This document shows, one piece after another, positions 1 through 6,408 of a stretch of 9,443 nt of DNA. A program made the translations under genes and the position numbers. The notes beneath the pieces were generated by a model. It worked only from the letters and a program-made list of their open reading frames with translations. It made no database searches and was not told where the DNA came from. The stretch comes from Methanosarcinales archaeon (GTDB lineage Archaea; Halobacteriota; Methanosarcinia; Methanosarcinales; Methanogasteraceae), in NCBI GenBank assembly GCA_030672605.1, contig DAOVGE010000211.1, positions 1-9,443 on the forward strand, in the 5' to 3' direction. Position 1 is the first letter of the stretch. Each line of letters begins with the position of its first letter.

Positions 1-65
1 CCCTCGCGTCTTTGCGTCTTTGCGTTTCTCTGATTTAACGCAAAGTCGCAGAGACGCAAAGACGA
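1..65. repeat. Intergenic palindromic repeat, left copy
   Basis: This is an imperfect inverted repeat built from the short word CTTTGCGT/ACGCAAAG. The left arm (7-18, cgtctttgcgtc, and 19-26, tttgcgtt) pairs exactly with 53-64 and 37-44 of the right arm. The right arm carries eight extra bases at 45-52, and the centre is the AT-rich stretch around 27-36. A diverged copy in the same orientation lies at 9083-9157. Elements of this kind are common non-coding dispersed repeats. I see no transposase or open frame belonging to it, and it may extend beyond the left edge. Confidence 0.8.
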
Positions 66-417
66 AGGAGTGGCGCCCGCGATTGCTGCAACACGAGGGC
101 GGGCTACTGCTATCGACCACAGAAAACGGCAGAACCAGGAATATTGGTATCATTGGCAAGGTCTTCGGTGGTGCTGTCGATCAGACGATGTCGAAGGTTG
201 CGGCTGACGATCGGGGGATACTCGGGTTGCGGAGTGATGGACTGGGGCATGTCGGGAAGCGTTGGCTCGTGGGGATTACTTGCGTAATTGAGAATGGGTG
301 TTAATTCATGAGCGGCTCACGGCTGTGCTGGCGACATGGGCGCGAGCCAGGGACTTGGGCAGTCTCCGGATGAGGTGGGTGAGGCTGACGCGGCTAAACA
401 CATACATCGTTTGCACT
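66..417. other. Intergenic region without a supported gene
   Basis: About 350 bases between the left repeat and the upstream region of the phasin-like gene. A plus-strand open frame runs from 20 to 304, but its first codons lie inside the repeat, it has no ribosome binding site and its composition is not protein-like. A minus-strand frame (about 254 down to 111, 47 codons) is also open but lacks a ribosome binding site and recognisable motifs. A short inverted repeat (gcccgc near 77 with gcgggc near 99) is visible. I found no tRNA, rRNA or CRISPR pattern. The stretch may be a decayed gene or hold an unrecognised small RNA. Confidence 0.5.
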
Positions 418-485
418 GATCGCGCATGAGCCCCCATAGTCCCCCTTGAATGCATGACTATCGCGCATAGCAAATTTGATCATGC
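418..485. promoter_or_regulatory. Possible operator region upstream of phasin-like gene
   Basis: Two near-identical words, atcgcgcatgag (419-430) and atcgcgcatag (460-470), lie about 41 bases apart, which is close to four helical turns. The second copy is part of a nested inverted repeat: ctat/atag (458-461 with 467-470) inside gcatga/tcatgc (452-457 with 480-485). Between them are two C5 runs (431-435 and 441-445). The region ends just upstream of the TATA box, where an archaeal regulator would be expected to bind. Binding itself is inference. Confidence 0.35.
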
Positions 486-492
486 CAGCAGA

Positions 493-532
493 ACATATAT
501 ATCAGATAAACGTGTTGTCTTGATTCGGAGGA
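493..532 (+). promoter_or_regulatory. TATA box and Shine-Dalgarno for the phasin-like gene
   Basis: The AT stretch acatatatat (493-502) fits an archaeal TATA box. Start of transcription about 26 bases downstream would fall near 524, giving a very short leader. That leader begins almost directly with GGAGGA (527-532), which sits 7 bases before the ATG at 540. The good spacing of both elements supports 540 as the true start. Confidence 0.6.
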
Positions 533-539
533 TTTTATC

Positions 540-854
540 ATGAGTGAATCGCTCAGAAAACTGGGGCTCCTCGGGATCGGTGCTCTCGCCATCACCGAAG
601 AGAAGATCAGGCAGACCATAGACGAACTAGTCGAGAAAGGAGAGATGAACCGGGATGAGGGAAAATCTCTTGTTCATGAACTCCTGACCGAGAAAACGAG
701 ACAGATGCAAGAACTCGGAGACAAGATCTCAGAGGATGTGCAGAACGCGATCGGCAGGTCAAAGATTGCATCAAAGGACGATATCGCACGTCTGGAAGAG
801 AAGATTGTGGAGCTTGAGAAAGCTGTCAAGGAACTTGCCGGGAAGCAGGAATAG
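540..854 (+). CDS. Phasin-like small helical protein
   Basis: A 104-residue protein that looks like the phasin / polyhydroxyalkanoate granule regulator-like family (PhaF/PhaI type, COG3937-like). The pattern is a short hydrophobic N-terminus (LGLLGIGALAI, residues 8-18), then a charged helix with EEKIRQTIDELVEKGEMN (about 20-37), the 'second helix' EGKSLVHELL (40-49), and a C-terminal coiled coil with heptad spacing from about residue 78 to 100 (LEEKIVELEKAVKEL). No enzyme motif is present. Bacterial phasins coat storage granules. Archaeal homologues exist in many methanogens that make no PHA, so the role here could instead be surface binding or membrane/protein organisation. The start is supported by GGAGGA 7 bases upstream. 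The next gene follows after 9 bases, so they are probably co-transcribed. Confidence 0.75.
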   Translation: MSESLRKLGLLGIGALAITEEKIRQTIDELVEKGEMNRDEGKSLVHELLTEKTRQMQELGDKISEDVQNAIGRSKIASKDDIARLEEKIVELEKAVKELAGKQE

Positions 855-863
855 GGTGGTGTT

Positions 864-1016
864 ATGGATATTGAGGAGATCGCAAAGAAGGTCACGCTCA
901 ATGATCTGCGCCCGATTGCAAAGGAGCACGGCATCAGGACGAGCTGTGTTAAGAAGATCGATATCGTGAAACAACTGCCTGATGCCGTTCTGGAGGAGCT
1001 TGCCGGGCATGACTGA
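864..1016 (+). CDS. 50-residue protein with Rho-N/SAP-like fold
   Basis: A short gene that is easy to miss. It starts at ATG 864, 9 bases after the phasin-like stop, with a GGGTGGTG ribosome binding site that overlaps that stop, and ends at TGA 1014-1016. The product begins MDIEEIAKKVTLNDLRPIA. Its core (residues about 11-37) has the spacing of the Rho termination factor N-terminal / SAP-type helix-extension-helix: TLNDLRPIAKEHGI, then a turn, then KKIDIVKQL. In that family the fold binds nucleic acid or serves as a small interaction module. The tail (VLEELAGHD) is acidic. The domain call rests on pattern only, because the protein is short. Tight spacing after the phasin-like gene suggests a two-gene operon and possibly physically interacting products. 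Confidence 0.65.
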   Translation: MDIEEIAKKVTLNDLRPIAKEHGIRTSCVKKIDIVKQLPDAVLEELAGHD

Positions 1017-1111
1017 GTGTGCCTGAATTCAGAAGAACTCCGGGGTGGTTGGTCCGGATTGTGAACGAATGACCGATGAAACGGGATTGCCGCCCACTGA
1101 TCGCTTCTCCC
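1017..1111. other. Convergent intergenic gap
   Basis: A 95-base gap between the plus-strand pair and the end of the minus-strand operon. It contains a weak inverted repeat (tccgg near 1039 with ccgga near 1055). Neither strand shows the T-run expected of an archaeal terminator, so how the two converging transcripts end is not evident. Confidence 0.4.
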
Positions 1112-2281
1112 TCATAGCATCAGTTTTGCGAACGTCACAGGCGACCTCAGGATGCACCACCTGTTAAAATCAGTGTACGTCATATCCCCCCTCACGGTTC
1201 TAAGATATTCCAGAAATACTCGCTCGTCCTTCTGCAACACCCTCAAAACAACGTCTATATGATCGTAAGCGAAGTTTGCAAACTTTAATGCTGACTTCAA
1301 ATTGTAATTGAACTCCTTTCCACATCTCACGACGTATTCATGCAGGGATCGCTCGGAAAAGTCACCCCGCTCCACCGCATTGATTGCAACCTCTGCCGCT
1401 ATCTCGCCGCTCTTCAGAGCGTAGTAGAGCCCCTCGCCAAGAAATGGATCGACGAAACCGGCGGCATCGCCCGCCAGGAGCACACGATCGCCATGAATTT
1501 TCCGATCAAACCCGCCTGCGGGAATCAGATGGCTGTTGACCCGCGTTATCCTGCTCTCTATATCGATCTTCTTCTGAAGCGAGACGTCTTTAACAAATCG
1601 CCCAAACAACGCCTTCAGATTGGGTGCCCGCTTGCTCCACCCGCCGACACCTATGGAGATATGATCTCTCTTCGGAAATACCCAGCCGTAACCCCACGAC
1701 TCTACGAAATAGAACTCAGCCACATCCGAACCGACACACGAATCGATGAGCGTTTTTTCGAGTTTGACCTCTGCTTCCAGGCATAAACCGATACCATCGC
1801 CCCAGCGCGTTCGTATGCCCGATTTCCTTGCCACCGTGCTGTTCACTCCGTCGGATCCGATAACAATCCGTGAACGGTAGCTATTTTTGGATGTTGCAAC
1901 TTCCACGTAATCCTTGCTAAAATCGATATCTTTTACTGCCTCGTCGTCGTGGACCACGGCACCGGAATCCTCTGCTCGCTTGATGAGCCAGTGATCAAAG
2001 TTTCTCCGCGTGGTCGTTACTGCGATGCGATCATCCAGAATCCCTGTGAAGCTCTGGTAATCGGATGTAAATACCCGTGCACAGAATAGTTCGCGCTCGA
2101 TTAACTCCTTATCAATTCCCCCGATAACATCCAGCGCCTTCTGGGAAAGACCACCGCCACATGGCTTATCTCGTGGATATTTCGCCTTCTCTAAAACCAG
2201 CACATCGAGTCCGCTTTTTGCAGCCCGTTCTGCGGCGATCGAACCGGATGGTCCGCCTCCTGCAATGATTACGTCGTACAT
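1112..2281 (-). CDS. Geranylgeranyl reductase family FAD oxidoreductase
   Basis: A 389-residue flavoprotein of the usual length for the geranylgeranyl reductase family (GG-red-SF). These enzymes reduce double bonds of the isoprenoid chains of archaeal ether lipids, or of related prenyl groups, with FADH2. The N-terminal Rossmann motif GGGPSG (8-13) and Glu31 at the end of strand 2 bind the FAD ADP moiety. The family signature PRDKPCGGGLS covers 36-46 and includes the conserved Cys41. GSDGVNSTVARKSG (142-155), WGYGWVFPK (196-204) and the second FAD motif GDAAGFVDPFLGEG (271-284) are all present and in order, so the enzyme appears intact. It is the last gene of the minus-strand operon: the ATG lies 9 bases after the upstream stop, with only a weak AGGT ribosome site, which suggests translational coupling. 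The exact substrate (phospholipid, menaquinone or other prenyl) cannot be read from sequence; archaea often carry several paralogues. Confidence 0.9.
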   Translation of the reverse strand: MYDVIIAGGGPSGSIAAERAAKSGLDVLVLEKAKYPRDKPCGGGLSQKALDVIGGIDKELIERELFCARVFTSDYQSFTGILDDRIAVTTTRRNFDHWLIKRAEDSGAVVHDDEAVKDIDFSKDYVEVATSKNSYRSRIVIGSDGVNSTVARKSGIRTRWGDGIGLCLEAEVKLEKTLIDSCVGSDVAEFYFVESWGYGWVFPKRDHISIGVGGWSKRAPNLKALFGRFVKDVSLQKKIDIESRITRVNSHLIPAGGFDRKIHGDRVLLAGDAAGFVDPFLGEGLYYALKSGEIAAEVAINAVERGDFSERSLHEYVVRCGKEFNYNLKSALKFANFAYDHIDVVLRVLQKDERVFLEYLRTVRGDMTYTDFNRWCILRSPVTFAKLML

Positions 2282-2290
2282 CCGATAGAC

Positions 2291-3184
2291 CTATCCCGCC
2301 GCAGCCAGTTCTTCGAAATATCTCCCGACCAGATCCGAGTCCGCGATCCGCTCTTCGGACGCCTCGGAAGCGACCGGCTCCACAGGAAACGCCGGAGACT
2401 CCTCAAATTCCTGCATCTCTGTTTCAGCGGCTTCCCTGATTGAAAATTCGGATCCTACGCCGGTGTACATCGTGAGATCGAGATCTGTTCCCTCAATCGA
2501 TGCAACCGACGGATCTCCGTAGATGTCGTAGCCACCCTCCCCGGAGTCCTCTATATCAATCGTGTCGATACTCTCACCGAAGCCCGCGCCATCACCGTCA
2601 CCCCCGCCACCGAGCATACCGATTACCGGCAGTCTCGCCCCATCCACAGACTCAACAACTGAGAAATCCGCAACCGCAAGCGATATGATGAAGAGCGCAA
2701 GCACAATAATCGTTGCAACCCGCGATGCAATCAATTTTTGGTTCAGAAACGACGAATACTCGATGTCATCCACCTGTTCCTCGACATCTTCCGCCAGATC
2801 CTGCATCACGACATTCTCAACCTCGCGATTGTCATACGCGGTCTTCAGAGGCTCGTTCAGCTCGGGATATGCCACTCCGATCTCGGCGCACGCGTCCCCA
2901 CGCGCCCTCTGTGCCAGAATCATCAGGATGCCCGCGCCAACCAGCGTAGCCGCGACTGCGAGCAGAATTGCGCAGAGTGCGGGTGCGGCGATCTCCATTC
3001 CGACATCCGAAAACGTGATGATGTCAAAACCGAGCACCCCCGCACAGATCTGGTGAATTCCCGTGAAGATGATTGCGGCATACGACGCCATGAATACGAG
3101 GACCAGATCCAGGAGCACATAATATGTCTTGAACCGTCCGGATAAGCTGCCGAGTTCGGAGATGGCGTCTGTGAATGTGTACAT
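2291..3184 (-). CDS. Three-TM membrane protein with long acidic C-terminal tail
   Basis: An uncharacterised archaeal membrane protein of 297 residues from the ATG at 3184. The frame is open further up, with ATGs at 3205 and 3283. The 3283 start would overlap the upstream gene by 71 bases. The 3184 start has AGGT 6 bases upstream, while 3205 has only a weak GAGAAG; either could be used. Three hydrophobic segments lie at about 21-43 (LLDLVLVFMASYAAIIF), 64-91 (ALCAILLAVAATLVGAGIL) and 153-175 (IIVLALFIISLAVADF). Between TM2 and TM3 is the conserved-looking motif YPELNEPLKTAYDNRE (about 106-121) and an acidic helix. After TM3 come a glycine stretch (GMLGGGGDGDGAG) and about 100 acidic residues ending LVGRYFEELAAAG. 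The overall design resembles a haloarchaeal/methanogen family that I believe is DUF7502, which I cannot verify here. The function is unknown. It lies between an HTH regulator and the lipid reductase in one operon. Confidence 0.75.
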   Translation of the reverse strand: MYTFTDAISELGSLSGRFKTYYVLLDLVLVFMASYAAIIFTGIHQICAGVLGFDIITFSDVGMEIAAPALCAILLAVAATLVGAGILMILAQRARGDACAEIGVAYPELNEPLKTAYDNREVENVVMQDLAEDVEEQVDDIEYSSFLNQKLIASRVATIIVLALFIISLAVADFSVVESVDGARLPVIGMLGGGGDGDGAGFGESIDTIDIEDSGEGGYDIYGDPSVASIEGTDLDLTMYTGVGSEFSIREAAETEMQEFEESPAFPVEPVASEASEERIADSDLVGRYFEELAAAG

Positions 3185-3212
3185 GCTGGTACCTAATTTC
3201 CGCATACTTCTC

Positions 3213-3731
3213 TTAATGGCTTCGCTTACGTGCGGCAAGCTCGATCGCCCTGACGATGCTACTCGTCGGATTGATCGTCGCAACCGGGATACTCAGAATC
3301 TTCTCGACGGTGGGGCTGACTATGGGTGCACAGACGAGCACTGATGCGCCGTCACGTTCGGCGCGGACCGCCGCTATGATCGCATCCTCCATCGTGGCTG
3401 CTGCATATTCACGTACGACAACAGTCTCGCCCCCGATTAAGAGCTGCCGCTCAGTGATGCGGTCGAGAACAGGACGCGCTGCGATCACTGCGATAAAATT
3501 CTTCTCTCTGCCCTCGAGTTCTCGTATGGCATGTACGATCGCCCGGAGCGTCTTCACGTTCGGCTCGCGGTGCCCCGAGAGTATCTTATATAGTGTGCTG
3601 TGCGGTATCGAGGCGCATTTGCTAAATTCAATTGCGGTCATTCCAAGTTCGTCCTTTATCACTCTGGAAAGTACATTTCTGAATTGCTCATCCGATACAA
3701 ATACGGCAAGGATCACGTCGTCTGATATCAT
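3213..3731 (-). CDS. XRE-type HTH regulator with PrpR-N-like C-terminal domain
   Basis: A 172-residue predicted transcriptional regulator. I chose ATG 3731 because it has GGGTGG about 7 bases upstream. An upstream ATG at 3773 would overlap the previous gene by 28 bases. Residues about 17-70 form a Cro/C1-type helix-turn-helix, with the recognition region MTAIEFSKCASIPHSTLYKI (31-50) followed by LSGHREPNVKTLRAI, the classic 'SG...P...TL..I' ending. The C-terminal half (about 85-170) is an alpha/beta domain: ERQLLIGGETVVVREY, then EDAIIAAVRAERDGASVLV, CAPIVSP (134-140) and IPVATINPT (148-156). This order resembles the propionate-regulator PrpR N-terminal ligand-sensing fold, so a small-molecule signal is likely but not identifiable. 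It lies 14 bases after the DUF366 gene and may control its own operon. Confidence 0.85.
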   Translation of the reverse strand: MISDDVILAVFVSDEQFRNVLSRVIKDELGMTAIEFSKCASIPHSTLYKILSGHREPNVKTLRAIVHAIRELEGREKNFIAVIAARPVLDRITERQLLIGGETVVVREYAAATMEDAIIAAVRAERDGASVLVCAPIVSPTVEKILSIPVATINPTSSIVRAIELAARKRSH

Positions 3732-3745
3732 TCGATTGCCACCCT

Positions 3746-4315
3746 TCAGGCATTCAAGCATCTCGTTTTGCAAATATCCGATTCGATGTCCTCAATCTCA
3801 GAAACAAACCGATCTGCAATATCCTTTCCGATGTTCTTCCACAAATCATGCTCGATCCCGAGATTGCGCAGCCCGGTCGCGTTTGCTTCGGCAGGCGTCC
3901 CGCTGCTGGTCAGATTGATGCCGCAATGGATCTTTTCCGACGATATTCCTGCCGTTGCTATGCTCACAGTTAGTTTTTTCCCATTCACAAATATATCATC
4001 ACCCCGTCTCTCGCTGCTCACCCCCTTACTCCTCAGGACATCCTGAACGCAGACGATCAGGATCCGCTGCATATAGTACGCTTGCCGTATGCTCGCAGGC
4101 GATGAGAACCGCTCAACGATGAAATGGATCAGATCGTCGCCCTTAATCGCCTTCTGATCCTTTTCGTCCTCGAGATCCTTCACGTGCACAACATCCATTG
4201 CGCCGCGGAAGACGACAATCGAGTCACCGCGGACATCTGCATGCTCGTACGCCCACAGCGGTTCGATCTGCAAACCATCGTACAACATGGGTCGCTCCAT
4301 CACTACGGGATTCAT
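3746..4315 (-). CDS. DUF366 family protein
   Basis: A 189-residue soluble protein of the archaeal DUF366 family, whose biochemical function is unknown. Family hallmarks appear in order: LYDGLQIEPLWAYEH (10-24), GDSIVVFRG (30-38), LEDEKDQKAIKGDDLIHFIV (48-67), AYYMQR (79-84), the central RRGDDIFVNGKKLTVSIAT (103-121), IHCGIN (129-134) with SGTP (138-141), and the C-terminal SEIEDIESDICKTR. The frame is open further upstream to 4612, but that part reads antisense to the coiled-coil gene and is not family-like. ATGs at 4315, 4300 and 4288 are candidates. I favour 4315 because a TATA-like ATTAAT lies about 25 bases upstream and there is no ribosome binding site, which fits a leaderless transcript. 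It is the first gene of the four-gene minus-strand operon. Its repeated GDD motifs and conserved His and Thr residues suggest an enzyme, but no reaction is established. Confidence 0.88.
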   Translation of the reverse strand: MNPVVMERPMLYDGLQIEPLWAYEHADVRGDSIVVFRGAMDVVHVKDLEDEKDQKAIKGDDLIHFIVERFSSPASIRQAYYMQRILIVCVQDVLRSKGVSSERRGDDIFVNGKKLTVSIATAGISSEKIHCGINLTSSGTPAEANATGLRNLGIEHDLWKNIGKDIADRFVSEIEDIESDICKTRCLNA

Positions 4316-4380
4316 GAAATGATTTTCATCGATAAGATTAATATGGATTGGGGTCGTTTTTATAATAGGAGTGGTTGTGT
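4316..4380. promoter_or_regulatory. Shared divergent promoter with symmetric TATA element
   Basis: Only 65 bases separate the divergent starts at 4315 (minus) and 4381 (plus). The self-complementary core ATTAAT (4337-4342), within gattaatatgg, can be read as a TATA box on either strand. Counting about 25-26 bases out to the left reaches the ATG at 4315, implying a leaderless minus transcript. Counting the same distance to the right reaches about 4366, just before GGAG (4368-4371), which lies 9 bases ahead of the plus ATG. A second AT stretch (tttttataat, 4357-4366) is too close to the plus start to be its TATA box. Confidence 0.55.
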
Positions 4381-6399
4381 ATGAATACGCTGGAATCTGT
4401 ACAGGATGCGTTGCATTTTGAGAGGGGGGGCAAACAAGCAGCGATTGACGATATCCGCCGCTCTGTTGAGCATATTGGCGATCTGGATGTGCGCAAGGTT
4501 GATTGTGAACGCACGCTGGCTGATGCGCAGGCAAATTTCGAGAGAACGACATCCATGATTGCGGACACCATCTCGATTCTGGCTGATACTCAGGAAAGAT
4601 ATGAGCGTACATCCGCGATATGCGATGGAAACGGTGTAAAAAGTATACAATCAGAGATCGAAGATGTTCGCACTCTTTTGAGTGACACAGAATCTGAAAA
4701 AAGAAGAGAAGAGAGTATCTTGGATCAGATAAACGATGACCTTGGTAAATTGGAGATAGAAGAGGAAGAAAAAATTAACTCTGTGGAACAACAAGTGATA
4801 GATACGGTTGATAGAATAAAATGCGATCTGACGGCGGTAGACCTGAAGATAGAAGAGTCTGAAGGAAAAGAACTGTCTATAGAAAGTCAGGAACAATTGA
4901 TCAAGCAACATCTGGAAATACTCGATAAAAAAGAATCAGAACTGAATGATGTAAAAAAGGAGCGTAGCGATGTAGAAAGGTCGCTAAACGCAGTGAAATG
5001 CGCACGAGAACTGGCAGAGGGCGATGTAAAGAAGAGAGATCTGGACGCTCCTGTCAAAGAGGCAAAAGAAGAACTGAAAATCGTAAAAGACAGACAGAAC
5101 AAGGTTACGTCTGATCGCAAGAAGGCAAAGCGTGGTCTGTTGTTTGCGAAGGGCGAAAAGCGAGAACGGTTGACTAAAGTAGCCGAAACCTCAGAAAACG
5201 ACCTCAAGAAGTTAAAAATTGAGATGGAGGATGCGAAAAAAGCTGTTGATGTAGCAAAGGCAGATGCCAAGAAGGAACCTGCCAGAATGCGCGCTGCACA
5301 TGGTGTTCTTTCTAGAATACATCACAAAGATGAGAAATTGAGGGAATATCTGCACGAAAAAGAGAAAAAAGTGGAAATTGCTGAGCAAGAGATCGCATCT
5401 GCGGGCATCGAGTTCAACAAGGCGAGATCAGATCTTGGATGGGTGCGGTGGAACCTGAGCAATCTGAACGATACGTATGCCAGAAAGCAGAGACTGCTCA
5501 GAGATCTGGAAGAGGAAGAGAAGAGACTTAAAGATGTCCGAAATACGAGGGCGCGAACAGAATCATTCGATGAGCTGCACACCTCCCAAAAAGAGTCACA
5601 GAACCGATTGAGAGACGCAGAGGACACCATAAGTGCGCTGGAAACTAAATTGGATAATTTGGAGCTGAAAGAGGAGTCTACGTACTTATATATTGAAGAT
5701 GCCAGAGGACGGCTGGCTGAAGAAGAAAGAGCGATCCGGGAAACAGAGACTATCCTCATAGATGGAAAATTAGAATGCCAAAAAGCAAAAGAATCGGTAA
5801 AATTAGCAGAAAATGATTTGAAGTCTGTTGTTGGGGAAATGCTTACCGCTAACAAAGAAATAACGAGACTGATACCGCACATATTTGCTGAGGGCTCGGA
5901 AGTGGAAGCGGTAGAGGTGAAATTCGAACGGACCGCGATCGAAGAACTCGAATCCGCACGAAACGAGATTGCAAAGCTGCAATCGAAGCACGAATCGCTG
6001 TTATCCGAACTCACTGCGACAAACAACGAGATCGCCGAACTCAGGGGGGTGCAAGAGAGATCTGCATCTGAATCCGAGACGCAAACGGCGTTGACAGCAG
6101 AACTCGAATCCGCACGAAACGAGATTGTAGAGCTACAATCGAAGCATGGGTCACTGTTATCCGAACTCAATTCCACACGTGATGACCTCGCTGCGGCAAA
6201 TAACGAGATAACCGAACTCAGAGAGGCTCACGTGGTGCCAGAGGGTGTACAGTCACCGATTGATCCCCATGAAGTAAAAGAGCTCCTGACAATTTTGGAT
6301 ACAATGCTCGAGAATCTCCCGGACGATATGATCGAGGAATTTGCAAATTCGGACGATTTTGTCCTGTATAAAACGGTTCTTGATGGGTATGGCGTTTAA
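4381..6399 (+). CDS. Large soluble coiled-coil protein paired with FlaJ-like gene
   Basis: A 672-residue protein, almost all charged helix with heptad spacing (Glu, Lys, Asp, Arg, Leu rich) and no membrane segment, signal peptide or Walker motif, so not an SMC or Rad50 ATPase. I start it at ATG 4381, with GGAG at 4368-4371; an upstream in-frame TTG at 4375 would be only 3 bases from that site. Helix runs from about residue 15 to 600, with a basic patch near 240-280 (KKAKRGLLFAKGEKRERLTK) and a rare aromatic spot LGWVRWNL near 355. A duplicated segment ARNEI-LQSKH-SLLSEL lies near the end of the helix. The last 54 residues are different and look folded: HEVKELLTILDTMLENLPDD, IEEFANSDDF, VLYKTVLDGYGV. 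The middle of the gene is visibly more A-rich than its neighbours. Co-transcription with the FlaJ-like gene (9-base gap) suggests a scaffold or cytoplasmic partner of that membrane protein. General coiled-coil similarity makes any family call unsafe. Confidence 0.85.
   Translation: MNTLESVQDALHFERGGKQAAIDDIRRSVEHIGDLDVRKVDCERTLADAQANFERTTSMIADTISILADTQERYERTSAICDGNGVKSIQSEIEDVRTLLSDTESEKRREESILDQINDDLGKLEIEEEEKINSVEQQVIDTVDRIKCDLTAVDLKIEESEGKELSIESQEQLIKQHLEILDKKESELNDVKKERSDVERSLNAVKCARELAEGDVKKRDLDAPVKEAKEELKIVKDRQNKVTSDRKKAKRGLLFAKGEKRERLTKVAETSENDLKKLKIEMEDAKKAVDVAKADAKKEPARMRAAHGVLSRIHHKDEKLREYLHEKEKKVEIAEQEIASAGIEFNKARSDLGWVRWNLSNLNDTYARKQRLLRDLEEEEKRLKDVRNTRARTESFDELHTSQKESQNRLRDAEDTISALETKLDNLELKEESTYLYIEDARGRLAEEERAIRETETILIDGKLECQKAKESVKLAENDLKSVVGEMLTANKEITRLIPHIFAEGSEVEAVEVKFERTAIEELESARNEIAKLQSKHESLLSELTATNNEIAELRGVQERSASESETQTALTAELESARNEIVELQSKHGSLLSELNSTRDDLAAANNEITELREAHVVPEGVQSPIDPHEVKELLTILDTMLENLPDDMIEEFANSDDFVLYKTVLDGYGV
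5944..6225 (+). repeat. Internal duplication in the coiled-coil gene
   Basis: A 69-base unit beginning gaactcgaatccgcacgaaa at 5944 recurs at 6100, 156 bases (52 codons) later, with only a handful of changes. After the 69 bases, copy 2 has an extra 21 bases (6169-6189, encoding about NSTRDDL), then both copies resume with ctgcg.caaa.aacgagat and gaactcag. Copy 1 ends near 6045, copy 2 near 6222. The insertion of exactly seven codons equals one coiled-coil heptad, so the register is kept. Confidence 0.85.
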
Positions 6400-6408
6400 G
6401 GTGGATAC
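6400..6408 (+). promoter_or_regulatory. Shine-Dalgarno linking coiled-coil and FlaJ-like genes
   Basis: The stop TAA (6397-6399) is followed immediately by GGTGGA (6400-6405), with ATG at 6409. The short spacing and absence of any promoter indicate one transcript and probably coupled translation. Confidence 0.55.

Noticed and set aside
1..65. The repeats as a CRISPR array or transposon ends
   Set aside because: Only one copy at each end with no spacers, no regular spacing, no cas genes, no transposase between them; both are in the same orientation and each is itself palindromic.
20..304. Plus-strand frame of 94 codons at the left end
   Set aside because: Its first 15 or so codons are the palindromic repeat, there is no ribosome binding site, and the translation resembles no family.
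2562..3056. Plus-strand frames opposite the acidic-tail membrane protein
   Set aside because: Ser/Pro/Thr-rich shadows of the minus-strand gene with no start signals.
4316..4612. N-terminal extension of the DUF366 frame
   Set aside because: The extra 99 codons are rich in His, Cys, Pro and Gln, lie antisense to the coiled-coil gene, and precede the family's conserved start region; the promoter also lies inside this stretch.
5322..6176. Long minus-strand frame of 284 codons opposite the coiled-coil gene
   Set aside because: The Ser/Phe-rich translation is the usual antisense shadow of a Glu/Lys-rich coiled coil; no ribosome site or motif.
4381..6399. Coiled-coil gene as an SMC/Rad50 ATPase
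   Set aside because: No Walker A, signature or Walker B motif at either end.
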